The notes under the pieces were generated by a model, which saw only the letters and a list, made by a program, of their open reading frames with translations, made no database searches and was not told where the DNA came from. This document shows positions 55,247-62,323 of a DNA stretch of 64,000 nt, piece after piece. A program made the position numbers and the translations under genes. Origin of the DNA: Methylobacterium sp. Leaf125 (GTDB taxonomy: Bacteria > Pseudomonadota > Alphaproteobacteria > Rhizobiales > Beijerinckiaceae); assembly GCF_001423085.1 (NCBI RefSeq), contig NZ_LMNU01000001.1, forward strand, positions 489,495 to 553,494, read 5' to 3'. The stretch's first letter is position 1. The number at the start of each line of letters is the position of its first letter.

Positions 55247-55667
55247 GCCTGAACGACGCTTGACGTCCCAGACAAAAGCGCATGTTGACTTTGAGCTATT
55301 AAGGGTCACGACTAGGGCGAGCGCTGATTTATTATGGCTCCGCGCATGGGAATTGCGGCGCTGCGCGGGTTTGGCACGAGGTCTTGGCCCGCGTGTGCTG
55401 GCCATCATGTCGCGTCGGCCTCTTGGCGTCTCGGTCGAGGCGGAGGATCCGATGGTCCGCGGCAGGCCGAAACTCCCGACAGGGGCACGGCGGGCGCCGG
55501 CGGCCGATCGCTCCACTGCGATGGCTGAGGCCCGAAGGCGGCGGGCGAAATCGGAGCGCGGAATCCTGCCCCGGAATCCTGCCCCGCACGGCCGGGCCCC
55601 GACCGGCGCCGTACTCCGATCGCCTCTCGCCGCGCCCGTCGCGCGGTGCACCTTTCGCCCGACGCGT
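55247..55667. other. Intergenic region between kinase operon and M48 gene
   Basis: About 420 bp (497 from the kinase start) with no supportable gene on either strand. It contains an AT-rich patch at 55284-55340 and a short direct repeat of GGAATCCTGCCCC near 55560-55586. The M48 gene ends at 55668, so any function here belongs to the kinase promoter or to the M48 3' end. Confidence 0.4.
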
Positions 55668-57179
55668 CTATTCCACCACGACCTTGTAGGTCTGGCCCGT
55701 CCGCAGGGTGGCGCCGCGCTCCAGGCCGTTCAGCACGAGGAAGCGCTCCACCGGCTTGTCCGGAACCACCATGCGCTGTGGCAGGGACTCGACGGTCTCG
55801 CCGGCGCCGGCCGTCACCACCACGAGGCGCAGGGGCCGCAGGGTCCGGGCCTCGGCCGGATCGATCGCGGACAGGCTCTCGGTCCAGCGCCGGAAAGCGC
55901 CGTCCGGGTCGGTGCTGCCCTTGGCCGCCATGATCATCCGGAAGGTGGTCTCGCCGACCCGGATCACGGCGAGGCGGAAGGTCCAGTCCTTGCCGCGGGA
56001 CAGGGCCGTGGCCGCCGGGTAGCCGGCGACCATCCGGTTCTCCAGGGAGCCCGGCTCGACGACATCGTTCCAGGTCGCCTTCAGCACCTCGTCGAGGCTC
56101 TGGCCCGGATTGCTCTCGACCTGATCGAAGAGCAGGCGCCGGCTGCCCTCTCCGGTGGTGCCCAGGACCGCGTTCCGGGTGTTCTCGATGGAGAAGCCCT
56201 CCGGCACCTCGAAGGCGATGCCGAGGGCGGGATGGAGGAACCTGCGCCCGCGCACGACGCCGTCGCCCGGATTGTCGCCGTAGGCGATGCCGTCGATGGC
56301 CGCGAGGTAGCGGGCGCGCTCGTCGACGCCGAGGCCGGGGGCACCGATCAGGCGGGCGGCGCGGGTCACCAGGGTGATGCGCTCGGTGGTGCCCGGATGG
56401 GTCGCCAGCATGTCGGGTTCTCCGGCCATGCCGGTGCCGGTCTTCAGGGCCGTGGTCCGGCTCAGGGCCGTGAGGAACCGGCCGGCGCCGAAGGGATCGT
56501 AGCCGGCGCGTGCCAGGGTGCGCACCCCGACGCTGTCGGCCTCCAGTTCCTGGTCGCGGGAGAACCGCGCCAGGGCGAACTTCGACTGGCTCTGGAGCTG
56601 GGCGCCCGTCACGGGATCGTTGAGCACGTCGGCCACGACCTTGCTGACCAGCTGCGAGCGCAGCGCCAGCTCGGTGCGCGCCGTGGCGTGGCGCAGGGTG
56701 ACGTGGGCGATCTCGTGGGCGAGGACGGCGGCCACCTCCGAGGTGTCGCTCGCCAGCGCCAGCAGCCCGCGGGTGACGTAGAGCCGGCCGCTCGGCAGCG
56801 CGAAGGCGTTGATGACGGGCGAATCGAGCAGGGTGACCGCGTAGGTCTCCTCCGGGCGCTCGGTCGCCTTGACGAGGCGGTCGGTCACGTCGCTGACGAG
56901 ACGGAGCGTCGCCGGGGACCGGTACTCGCCGCCGAAGGAGGCCACGAGCTTGGCGTGGTCGGCGTCCGAGGCGGTGCGCTCGCGCCCCGTCGTGCGCGGA
57001 GCCTCGCGGGGCACGGCCAGCGCCGCCTTCTGCACGACGGCCCCGGTCTGGTCGCCGATGCAGCCCGTGAGCAGCAGCCCGAGGAGCGGCCAGGCTGCGG
57101 CCTGCCGGCCGAGCCGGAGCCGGGCCGCCGGCGAAGGAGCGGCCATCGCGCGCATCGTGAGGCGGAGGATCGAACCCAT
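55668..57179 (-). CDS. M48-family metalloprotease lipoprotein
   Basis: 503-residue envelope zinc protease. The lipobox LTGC puts the lipidated Cys at residue 40. Zinc motif H155-EIA-H159 lies in VLAHEIAHVTLRH and the third ligand is in DQELEADSVG. The layout resembles BepA/LoiP-type outer-membrane quality-control proteases with C-terminal extra domains (a DUF-like part and VERFLVLNGLERGATLRTGQ at the end). ATG 57179 lies five bases beyond the stop of the SNase-like gene, so the two are co-transcribed; an in-frame upstream stretch would overlap that gene. Confidence 0.9.
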   Translation of the reverse strand: MGSILRLTMRAMAAPSPAARLRLGRQAAAWPLLGLLLTGCIGDQTGAVVQKAALAVPREAPRTTGRERTASDADHAKLVASFGGEYRSPATLRLVSDVTDRLVKATERPEETYAVTLLDSPVINAFALPSGRLYVTRGLLALASDTSEVAAVLAHEIAHVTLRHATARTELALRSQLVSKVVADVLNDPVTGAQLQSQSKFALARFSRDQELEADSVGVRTLARAGYDPFGAGRFLTALSRTTALKTGTGMAGEPDMLATHPGTTERITLVTRAARLIGAPGLGVDERARYLAAIDGIAYGDNPGDGVVRGRRFLHPALGIAFEVPEGFSIENTRNAVLGTTGEGSRRLLFDQVESNPGQSLDEVLKATWNDVVEPGSLENRMVAGYPAATALSRGKDWTFRLAVIRVGETTFRMIMAAKGSTDPDGAFRRWTESLSAIDPAEARTLRPLRLVVVTAGAGETVESLPQRMVVPDKPVERFLVLNGLERGATLRTGQTYKVVVE

Positions 57180-57184
57180 GCCGT

Positions 57185-58012
57185 TCAGCGCCGCTGCGCC
57201 TGCTCCCCGTCCAGAATTTCGATCATGTCGGCACTCGCGATGTCGAGGGTCGGGCCGCGCCACGCCTCGACCATCCCCCGGACCCGGACCTGCCGCCCGC
57301 GCAGGGAGGCCGCACTCAAACCACGTTCCTGCAAGACGCGCCAAGTGCGTTTCGACACGGTCACGGTCAGCCCCTCCTCGCCTCGGCTTGCGAAGTCGAG
57401 ATAGGTCCGGCGCGGGCGCTCGCCGACCCACCGCACCGCCCCCTGCAGCACGAGGAAGTGACCCAGTCTGGCGCGCAGGGCCGGGCCGTCCTGGACGTCC
57501 GGACCGGCCTGGCGCCAGAGGCCGATGCCGCGTCGTCGCGCCCCGGCCTCGACCGCCAGGAGGGCCGGCCGGCACAGGGTGTCCCGCTCGCCCGCATCGA
57601 CCGCCACGAGGCCGAGGGCCACCAGCCCGGCCGCGAGGTCGGGCGTCGCCGCCTCGGGGTCGGTCTCGGCCACCGTGGCGTCGACGTGGGACCGGCCCCA
57701 GCGATCGCTCTCGCCCCGGGCGACCAGCGTCAGGGAGCGCCCGTTCCGGGCAAGCAGCCAGGCACGGGCCTCCGACGCCAGAGCCGCGTCTTCAGGCCAG
57801 CGCACACCGTCCAGCACGGCCCGCTGGCCCGAGGCGAGGATCAGCTCGCCCCGCGCGTCGAGACCGGCGAGACGCTCCGCCCGAGCCGGCGCCTCACGGC
57901 ACTCGGGCGCCACCGCGCCGGCCGGGCTCGGCAGCGCGAGGACCGCGCCGACGGCCAGGCCGAGACGCCGTGCTTCCCGCAGGCGGGGCGATCGTCGCTG
58001 TGCGATCGTCAC
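57185..58012 (-). CDS. SNase-like (thermonuclease family) protein, catalytic residues lost
   Basis: 275-residue exported protein: signal peptide at residues 1-33, then an SNase-like beta-barrel (residues about 45-170) and a C-terminal OB-like segment (LGHFLVLQGAVRWVGE through LDIASADMIEIL). The SNase region has DRWGRSHVDATV, but where staphylococcal nuclease has R35 and D40 before PE43 this protein reads VLDGVRWPE, giving Val and Arg at those places. The nuclease reaction is thus probably lost and the fold may bind nucleic acid or protein. It heads a two-gene operon with the M48 protease. Confidence 0.82.
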   Translation of the reverse strand: MTIAQRRSPRLREARRLGLAVGAVLALPSPAGAVAPECREAPARAERLAGLDARGELILASGQRAVLDGVRWPEDAALASEARAWLLARNGRSLTLVARGESDRWGRSHVDATVAETDPEAATPDLAAGLVALGLVAVDAGERDTLCRPALLAVEAGARRRGIGLWRQAGPDVQDGPALRARLGHFLVLQGAVRWVGERPRRTYLDFASRGEEGLTVTVSKRTWRVLQERGLSAASLRGRQVRVRGMVEAWRGPTLDIASADMIEILDGEQAQRR

Positions 58013-58291
58013 GAAAACCGACTCCCCGGCGATGGTGTCCGACGATGGTGCGAATCCCTCGCCATTGTCGCCCCGTACGGGGCGGAGACAAGGAAGAGCG
58101 TCGGGGCAGAGGACGGTTCATGCCGCATTGCGGCAAGATGGCCACAGCGCCATGACCGCAGCGGGAAGGTCCCAGGGGGCAGGACGGTCTGCCGGGGAGG
58201 GGCCGATGGGCCGAGCCTCGCGGCGGACTGGTGACGGCATGCATCCCCGGTTGGCGGGTCCGGACGATGATGCTAGGAACGCCCCCGGTGA

Positions 58292-58623
58292 GTCTCCGTA
58301 GCTCAGCTGGACAGAGCACAGGTTTCCTAGATCACAATTGGGCGTCGCGAGGGGAAACCGCGCGGCGGATCCGCTCAAATTCGGGGAACGCTCAACGTGT
58401 GCTCCTGGCGCACGCAGCCAATCCCGAGCCAAGCCCGGTACCCGCATCCGCGGGTTTCGGGACGGTGTAGAGACTAGACGGGCGGCACCTAAGGGGTTCG
58501 GCGACGAAGCCTACGGTGAAGGGATAGTCCAGACCACGAACGGGCGTCTCCGGGCGCGCGGCGGCGGAAGCCGAAGTGGGATGAAACCTGGGGTCGCAGG
58601 TTCGAGACCTGCCGGGGACGCCA
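58292..58623 (+). tRNA. tRNA-Arg(CCU), split by a group I intron
   Basis: Exons at 58292-58328 (37 nt) and 58584-58623 (40 nt) join to a 77-nt cloverleaf. The acceptor GTCTCCG pairs with CGGGGAC (one G-U), followed by discriminator G and an encoded CCA. D-stem is GCTC/GAGC, anticodon stem CAGGT/ACCTG, T-stem GCAGG/CCTGC with loop TTCGAGA. The anticodon loop reads TT-CCT-AA, so the anticodon is CCU (58326-58328), decoding AGG. The intron enters between positions 36 and 37. Group I introns in this very tRNA are known from Agrobacterium. Confidence 0.95.
58329..58583 (+). ncRNA. Self-splicing group I intron (IC3-like, 255 nt)
   Basis: The 5' exon end GTTTCCT (58322-58328) pairs with the internal guide GGGAAAC (58352-58358), placing the obligatory U-G wobble at the splice site; the intron ends in G (58583). 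Conserved core elements are in order: P at 58377-58389 (AAATTCGGGGAAC), Q at 58420-58434 (AATCCCGAGCCAAGC), R at 58467-58483 (GTAGAGACTAGACGGGC) and S at 58519-58530 (AAGGGATAGTCC), close to those of the cyanobacterial tRNA-Leu intron. No homing endonuclease is encoded. It should splice without proteins and restore the tRNA. Confidence 0.94.
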
Positions 58624-58880
58624 CCACATACGCGCCGTGTCCGACTTGCGGAGGCGGTGACGCCACGCAAGAACTCGAAGGCCGCGCGAAGGCCTGGGCC
58701 GCTGCGCCGCCCTCACCCATCTCCGCCATGGCAAGACCCGACCCGTACGGGTCCGCCTGTCGGGGAGCGCGCCAGCGAAACGCGCGTTGAACCGGCGAAC
58801 AAGGTGGGCGGGCGGGAAAGCTTCGGCCCGATCTCCTGAGGCGCGATCTCTTGAGGGACGCGCGGTTCGGAGGGGCTGCC

Positions 58881-59078
58881 CTAGGGCTTGCGGCTTCGCG
58901 CGTCTTCCTCGATGGCCGCCTGATGATACCAGCTGTCGTGGTAGGCCACCGGCGACGGGCGCTGCCCCTTGGTCGCGCCGTCCGTCTTGCCGATCGCGGG
59001 TACGCCCTGTGCCGCGGAGACCCGTGGGTTGCGGAAGGGCAGGATCGTGGCCGTCTGTTGATGATGTCCCATAGTCAT
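58881..59078 (-). CDS. DUF2735 domain protein
   Basis: 65-residue protein. The DUF2735 layout is a short N-terminal TATILPFRNPR segment (matching the family SAKIxxFP) and a C-terminal VAYHDSWYHQAAIEED. No signal peptide is seen; the role is unknown. Two ATGs are possible (59078 and 59072). It is divergent from the XRE-metK operon with a 511-bp region between. Confidence 0.82.
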   Translation of the reverse strand: MTMGHHQQTATILPFRNPRVSAAQGVPAIGKTDGATKGQRPSPVAYHDSWYHQAAIEEDARSRKP

Positions 59079-59589
59079 GGAGGGAGAGGTCCTTTCATGC
59101 GCTGCCTTCGCAGCGCCGTTGGACGAGAGTATAGGTCTGTCTGATACGTTTTGCATCACAAGGACCCGGTGAAATCCTTCAGATGCGAGAAATATAGGCT
59201 TGCCGCATATTCTTTCAGGATTGGTCAAGGTCTCTGACCGTTCGCGGCGCGAAATCGGGCATGACCGCTTCTTGACCTGGCGTTTCTTCACGCGCCGCAC
59301 CAAAGGGTGCGATCGTGCCGTCTACCCCGGGGCTCGACCGCGCCTCTTGCCTGGGCGTGGTCGCGGTGCGGGAAATGTGGGGTCTGCGGCTTGTCCACAT
59401 GATCGCTCGGCCGCCCGGTCCCCGGGGTGGCGGTTCGGTTTGACGCCTGCGGGAGGGGGCCATACCGTCCCGCCGGGCGAACGGAAGGCAGGTCGTCTCC
59501 GCAGCGAAGCCTGCGCTGAGGGCGACGGATCCGGACGTGGTCAGGCCCTGGCGCTGCAAGGGCTCGCAGCAGAGCGTGGGACGGGCGAG
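59079..59589. other. Long leader region between DUF2735 and XRE genes
   Basis: 511 bp with no gene I can support, although the XRE frame stays open from 59200. Minus strand: TATACT at 59128-59133 is a good -10 for DUF2735, and a perfect 7-bp hairpin with a CTTC loop (59099-59116) falls in its 5' UTR. Plus strand: TTGACG at 59440-59445 and CATACC at 59461-59466 (15-bp spacer) could be a promoter for XRE-metK. Confidence 0.4.
59099..59116 (-). promoter_or_regulatory. 5'-UTR hairpin of the DUF2735 gene
   Basis: A perfect stem GCGCTGC/GCAGCGC with a four-base loop lies between the candidate -10 box (59128-59133) and the start codon, 20 bp before ATG 59078. Possible mRNA stability or translation control element. 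Confidence 0.4.
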
Positions 59590-60015
59590 ATGGCTGGGCA
59601 GAAGACCGACGCACGGGATGTTCATGTGGGGCAGCGCATCGCGGAGCAGCGCAAGAGGGCGTCCCTGACCCAGAAGCGCGTCGCCCAGAGCTTCGGGATG
59701 TCGGCCGCCCAGTTGCAGAAGTACGAGAAGGGCACCAACCGCATCAGCGCCCTCCATCTCGACACCTTCAGCCGGCTGACCGGGGTGCCGATCGCCTACT
59801 TCTTCGACGGGCTGGAGCACGAGGGCGCGGTGCCGTCCGGCGGCGAAGCGGGGCCCGGGTTCTCCGAGGCGTCCCAGCAGGCCTACGCGGCCGACAATCC
59901 CTGGCTGGGCCTGACGGATGTCGTGGTGCAGCACGTGAACGCCCATTTTCCCGAACCCGAGCGCCGGCGATTCGCCGCGATCCTGCAGGCCATCGGGCGC
60001 AAGCTCGACGGCTGA
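59590..60015 (+). CDS. XRE-family transcriptional regulator
   Basis: 141-residue DNA-binding protein with a helix-turn-helix at residues about 13-67 (IAEQRKRASLTQKRVAQSFG, AQLQKYEKGTNRIS). This regulator sits before metK in many Rhizobiales (XRE-metK-trmB), so it is probably in the same transcript and may control it. The C-terminal 75 residues are unconserved. A longer frame upstream (from 59200) was discarded because it has no domain character. Confidence 0.88.
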   Translation: MAGQKTDARDVHVGQRIAEQRKRASLTQKRVAQSFGMSAAQLQKYEKGTNRISALHLDTFSRLTGVPIAYFFDGLEHEGAVPSGGEAGPGFSEASQQAYAADNPWLGLTDVVVQHVNAHFPEPERRRFAAILQAIGRKLDG

Positions 60016-60157
60016 TCTATCGTCCGATTCGTTCGCTTTGGCGGATTTATCCGCTCTTCCGGCTTGACCCTGCGGGGCCGTCCTGCCAGACACTCGCGCC
60101 TGATCAATCGGGAACGGCGCCGCGACAGCCTGGGCGCCCGGAGCATCGGGGGCCTCA

Positions 60158-61336
60158 ATGCCGCGTTCAAACTACCTGTTCACGAGCGAGTCCGTCTCGG
60201 AAGGCCATCCCGACAAGGTCTGCGACCGGATCTCCGACACCGTCGTGGACGCCTATCTCGCGGCCATGCCGGAGGCCCGCCTCGGCGTCGAGACCCTGGC
60301 CACCACCAACCGCATCGTCATCGCGGGCGAGGTGCGCGGTCCCGATTCCGTGACCTTCGACCATCTCACCGAGCTGACCCGCGCAGCGGTCAAGGACATC
60401 GGCTACGAGCAGTCGGGCTTCCACTGGAAGAACAACGACATCGCCATCTACCTGCATGCCCAGTCCGCCGACATCGCCCAGGGCGTGGACTCGTCCGGTA
60501 ATAAGGACGAGGGCGCGGGAGACCAGGGCATCATGTTCGGCTACGCCTCCGACGAGACGCCCGAGCTGATGCCGGCGCCGATCTACTACGCCCACAAGAT
60601 CCTCAAGGACCTCGCCGACGCCCGCAAGGCCCGCCAGGGCGACGCCGCCAAGCTCGGCCCCGACGCCAAGAGCCAGGTCACCGTCCGCTACGAGAATGGC
60701 CGTCCGGTCGGCGTCACGCAGATCGTGCTCTCGACCCAGCACCTCGACGAGTCGCTCGACTCCGCCGACGTGCGCGCCATCGTCGAGCCCTACATCCTGG
60801 CCGCCCTGCCGCAGAACTGGGTCTCCGAGGAGACCGCCTGGCACGTGAACCCGACCGGCAAGTTCGTGATCGGCGGCCCCGACGGCGATGCCGGCCTCAC
60901 CGGCCGCAAGATCATCGTCGACACCTACGGCGGCGCGGCGCCCCACGGCGGCGGCGCCTTCTCGGGCAAGGATCCGACGAAGGTCGACCGCTCGGCCGCC
61001 TACGCGGCGCGCTACCTCGCCAAGAACGTGGTGGCGGCCGGTCTCGCCACCCGCGCGACGATCCAGCTCGCCTACGCCATCGGCGTCGCCAAGCCGCTGT
61101 CGATCTATGTCGACCTCCACGGGACCGGCCAGGTCGACGAGGCCCGGCTCGAGGACGTGCTGATGAACGCCTTCGACCTGTCGCCCCGCGGCATCCGGAC
61201 GAAGCTCGGCCTTAACAAGCCGATCTACGCCCGCACCTCCGCCTATGGCCATTTCGGCCGTGCCCCGGAGGCCGATGGCGGCTTCTCGTGGGAGCGCACC
61301 GACCTGGCCGACAGCCTCAAGTCGGCCCTGGCCTGA
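60158..61336 (+). CDS. metK: S-adenosylmethionine synthase
   Basis: 392-residue enzyme making SAM from methionine and ATP. Family signatures are [32 protein letters not shown] (second motif) and [19 protein letters not shown]. All are intact. trmB, which uses the product, starts four bases after the stop. No SAM-responsive riboswitch of a known class is evident in the 142-bp leader; TTGACC at 60064-60069 is a possible -35. Confidence 0.98.
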   Translation: MPRSNYLFTSESVSEGHPDKVCDRISDTVVDAYLAAMPEARLGVETLATTNRIVIAGEVRGPDSVTFDHLTELTRAAVKDIGYEQSGFHWKNNDIAIYLHAQSADIAQGVDSSGNKDEGAGDQGIMFGYASDETPELMPAPIYYAHKILKDLADARKARQGDAAKLGPDAKSQVTVRYENGRPVGVTQIVLSTQHLDESLDSADVRAIVEPYILAALPQNWVSEETAWHVNPTGKFVIGGPDGDAGLTGRKIIVDTYGGAAPHGGGAFSGKDPTKVDRSAAYAARYLAKNVVAAGLATRATIQLAYAIGVAKPLSIYVDLHGTGQVDEARLEDVLMNAFDLSPRGIRTKLGLNKPIYARTSAYGHFGRAPEADGGFSWERTDLADSLKSALA

Positions 61337-61340
61337 CCCC

Positions 61341-62087
61341 ATGAACCTGGGGCGGGACCAATTCCCGCCCCAGACGGGCGGGCACGAGCCACCGGAGGGC
61401 GCCGACCGGGCCTTCTACGGCCGTCGCAAGGGCAAGCGCCTGCGGGCCGGCCAGGAGCAGCGCCTGTCGGAGCTGCTGCCGACCCTTCGGCTGACCCTGC
61501 CACCGGCCGGCGAACGGCTCGATCCGCCGCGCCTGTTTCCCGTCCCGGTGGACGAGGTCTGGCTCGAGATCGGCTTCGGCGGCGGCGAGCATCTCGCCGC
61601 CCAGGCGGCCGCCTACCCCCGCACCGGCATCATCGGCGCCGAGCCCTTCGTCAACGGCGTGGTCAAGCTCCTGCGCGCGGTGGACGAGGCGGCCCTCCGC
61701 AACGTCCGGATCTGGGACGAGGACGCGACCGCCCTGCTGGCGGCCCTGCCCGATGCCAGCCTGGCCCGGGTCTACCTGCTCTATCCCGATCCCTGGCCCA
61801 AGCGCCGGCAGCGCAAGCGCCGCTTCGTCTCGGACGGCGCCCTCGCGGAGATCGCCCGCGTGCTCCGGCCCGACGGCGTGTTCCGCTTTGCCAGCGACAT
61901 CGACGACTACGCCGGCTGGACCCTGGTGCGCGCCGCGCGCTGTCCGGATCTCGCCTGGACCGCCGAGGCGGCCCGGGACTGGACGCAGCCCTGGTCGGGT
62001 TGGCCGGGCACCCGCTACGAGGCCAAGGCCCTCGCCGCCGGCCGGCCGCCGAGCTACCTCGAGTTCCGCCGGGTCGGACCGGCCTGA
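61341..62087 (+). CDS. trmB: tRNA (guanosine(46)-N7)-methyltransferase
   Basis: 248-residue SAM-dependent enzyme methylating G46 of tRNA. SAM-binding motif is VWLEIGFGGGEHLAAQA; the family segment VYLLYPDPWPKRRQRKRRF and the C-terminal GTRYEAKAL confirm it. It is four bases behind metK, so co-transcribed. Its stop codon is inside the first unit of a 14-bp tandem repeat. Confidence 0.96.
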   Translation: MNLGRDQFPPQTGGHEPPEGADRAFYGRRKGKRLRAGQEQRLSELLPTLRLTLPPAGERLDPPRLFPVPVDEVWLEIGFGGGEHLAAQAAAYPRTGIIGAEPFVNGVVKLLRAVDEAALRNVRIWDEDATALLAALPDASLARVYLLYPDPWPKRRQRKRRFVSDGALAEIARVLRPDGVFRFASDIDDYAGWTLVRAARCPDLAWTAEAARDWTQPWSGWPGTRYEAKALAAGRPPSYLEFRRVGPA

Positions 62088-62134
62088 GCGCGCGGGACTG
62101 AGCGCGCGGGACTGAGCGCGCGGGACTGAGCGCG
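62085..62134 (+). repeat. 14-bp tandem repeat spanning the trmB stop codon
   Basis: TGAGCGCGCGGGAC occurs at 62085-62098, 62099-62112 and 62113-62126, with eight bases of a fourth. The first TGA is the trmB stop, so the array is non-coding beyond that. It may affect 3'-end structure. Confidence 0.9.
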
Positions 62135-62323
62135 TCGGCGTAACCCGGTTTGCCGACATCCTTGTGATGGGGTTGTTCGGGAAACACGCATCCCCATCTC
62201 AGCCCGGCCTTGTTCCGCCCGGTCTTCGGTTGTCTGATAGGCACCGATGACGCGCGAGCCTTCCGGTGGAGCGCGGCCGCGCGTCGGTGACATGAGGCCG
62301 GACGCGCCGAGCGAGGATCTGGC

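Noticed and set aside
59200..59589. N-terminal extension of the XRE regulator from ATG 59200
   Set aside because: The extra 130 residues are unstructured and contain none of the family sequence; ATG 59590 starts just before the helix-turn-helix.
60016..60157. SAM-II or SAH riboswitch in the metK leader
   Set aside because: I could not find the conserved pseudoknot sequences; the region is only noted as a leader.
62166..62198. Operator-like inverted repeat GATGGGG/CCCCATC before the HWE kinase
   Set aside because: Short arms and a 19-bp gap; too weak to call as a regulatory site.
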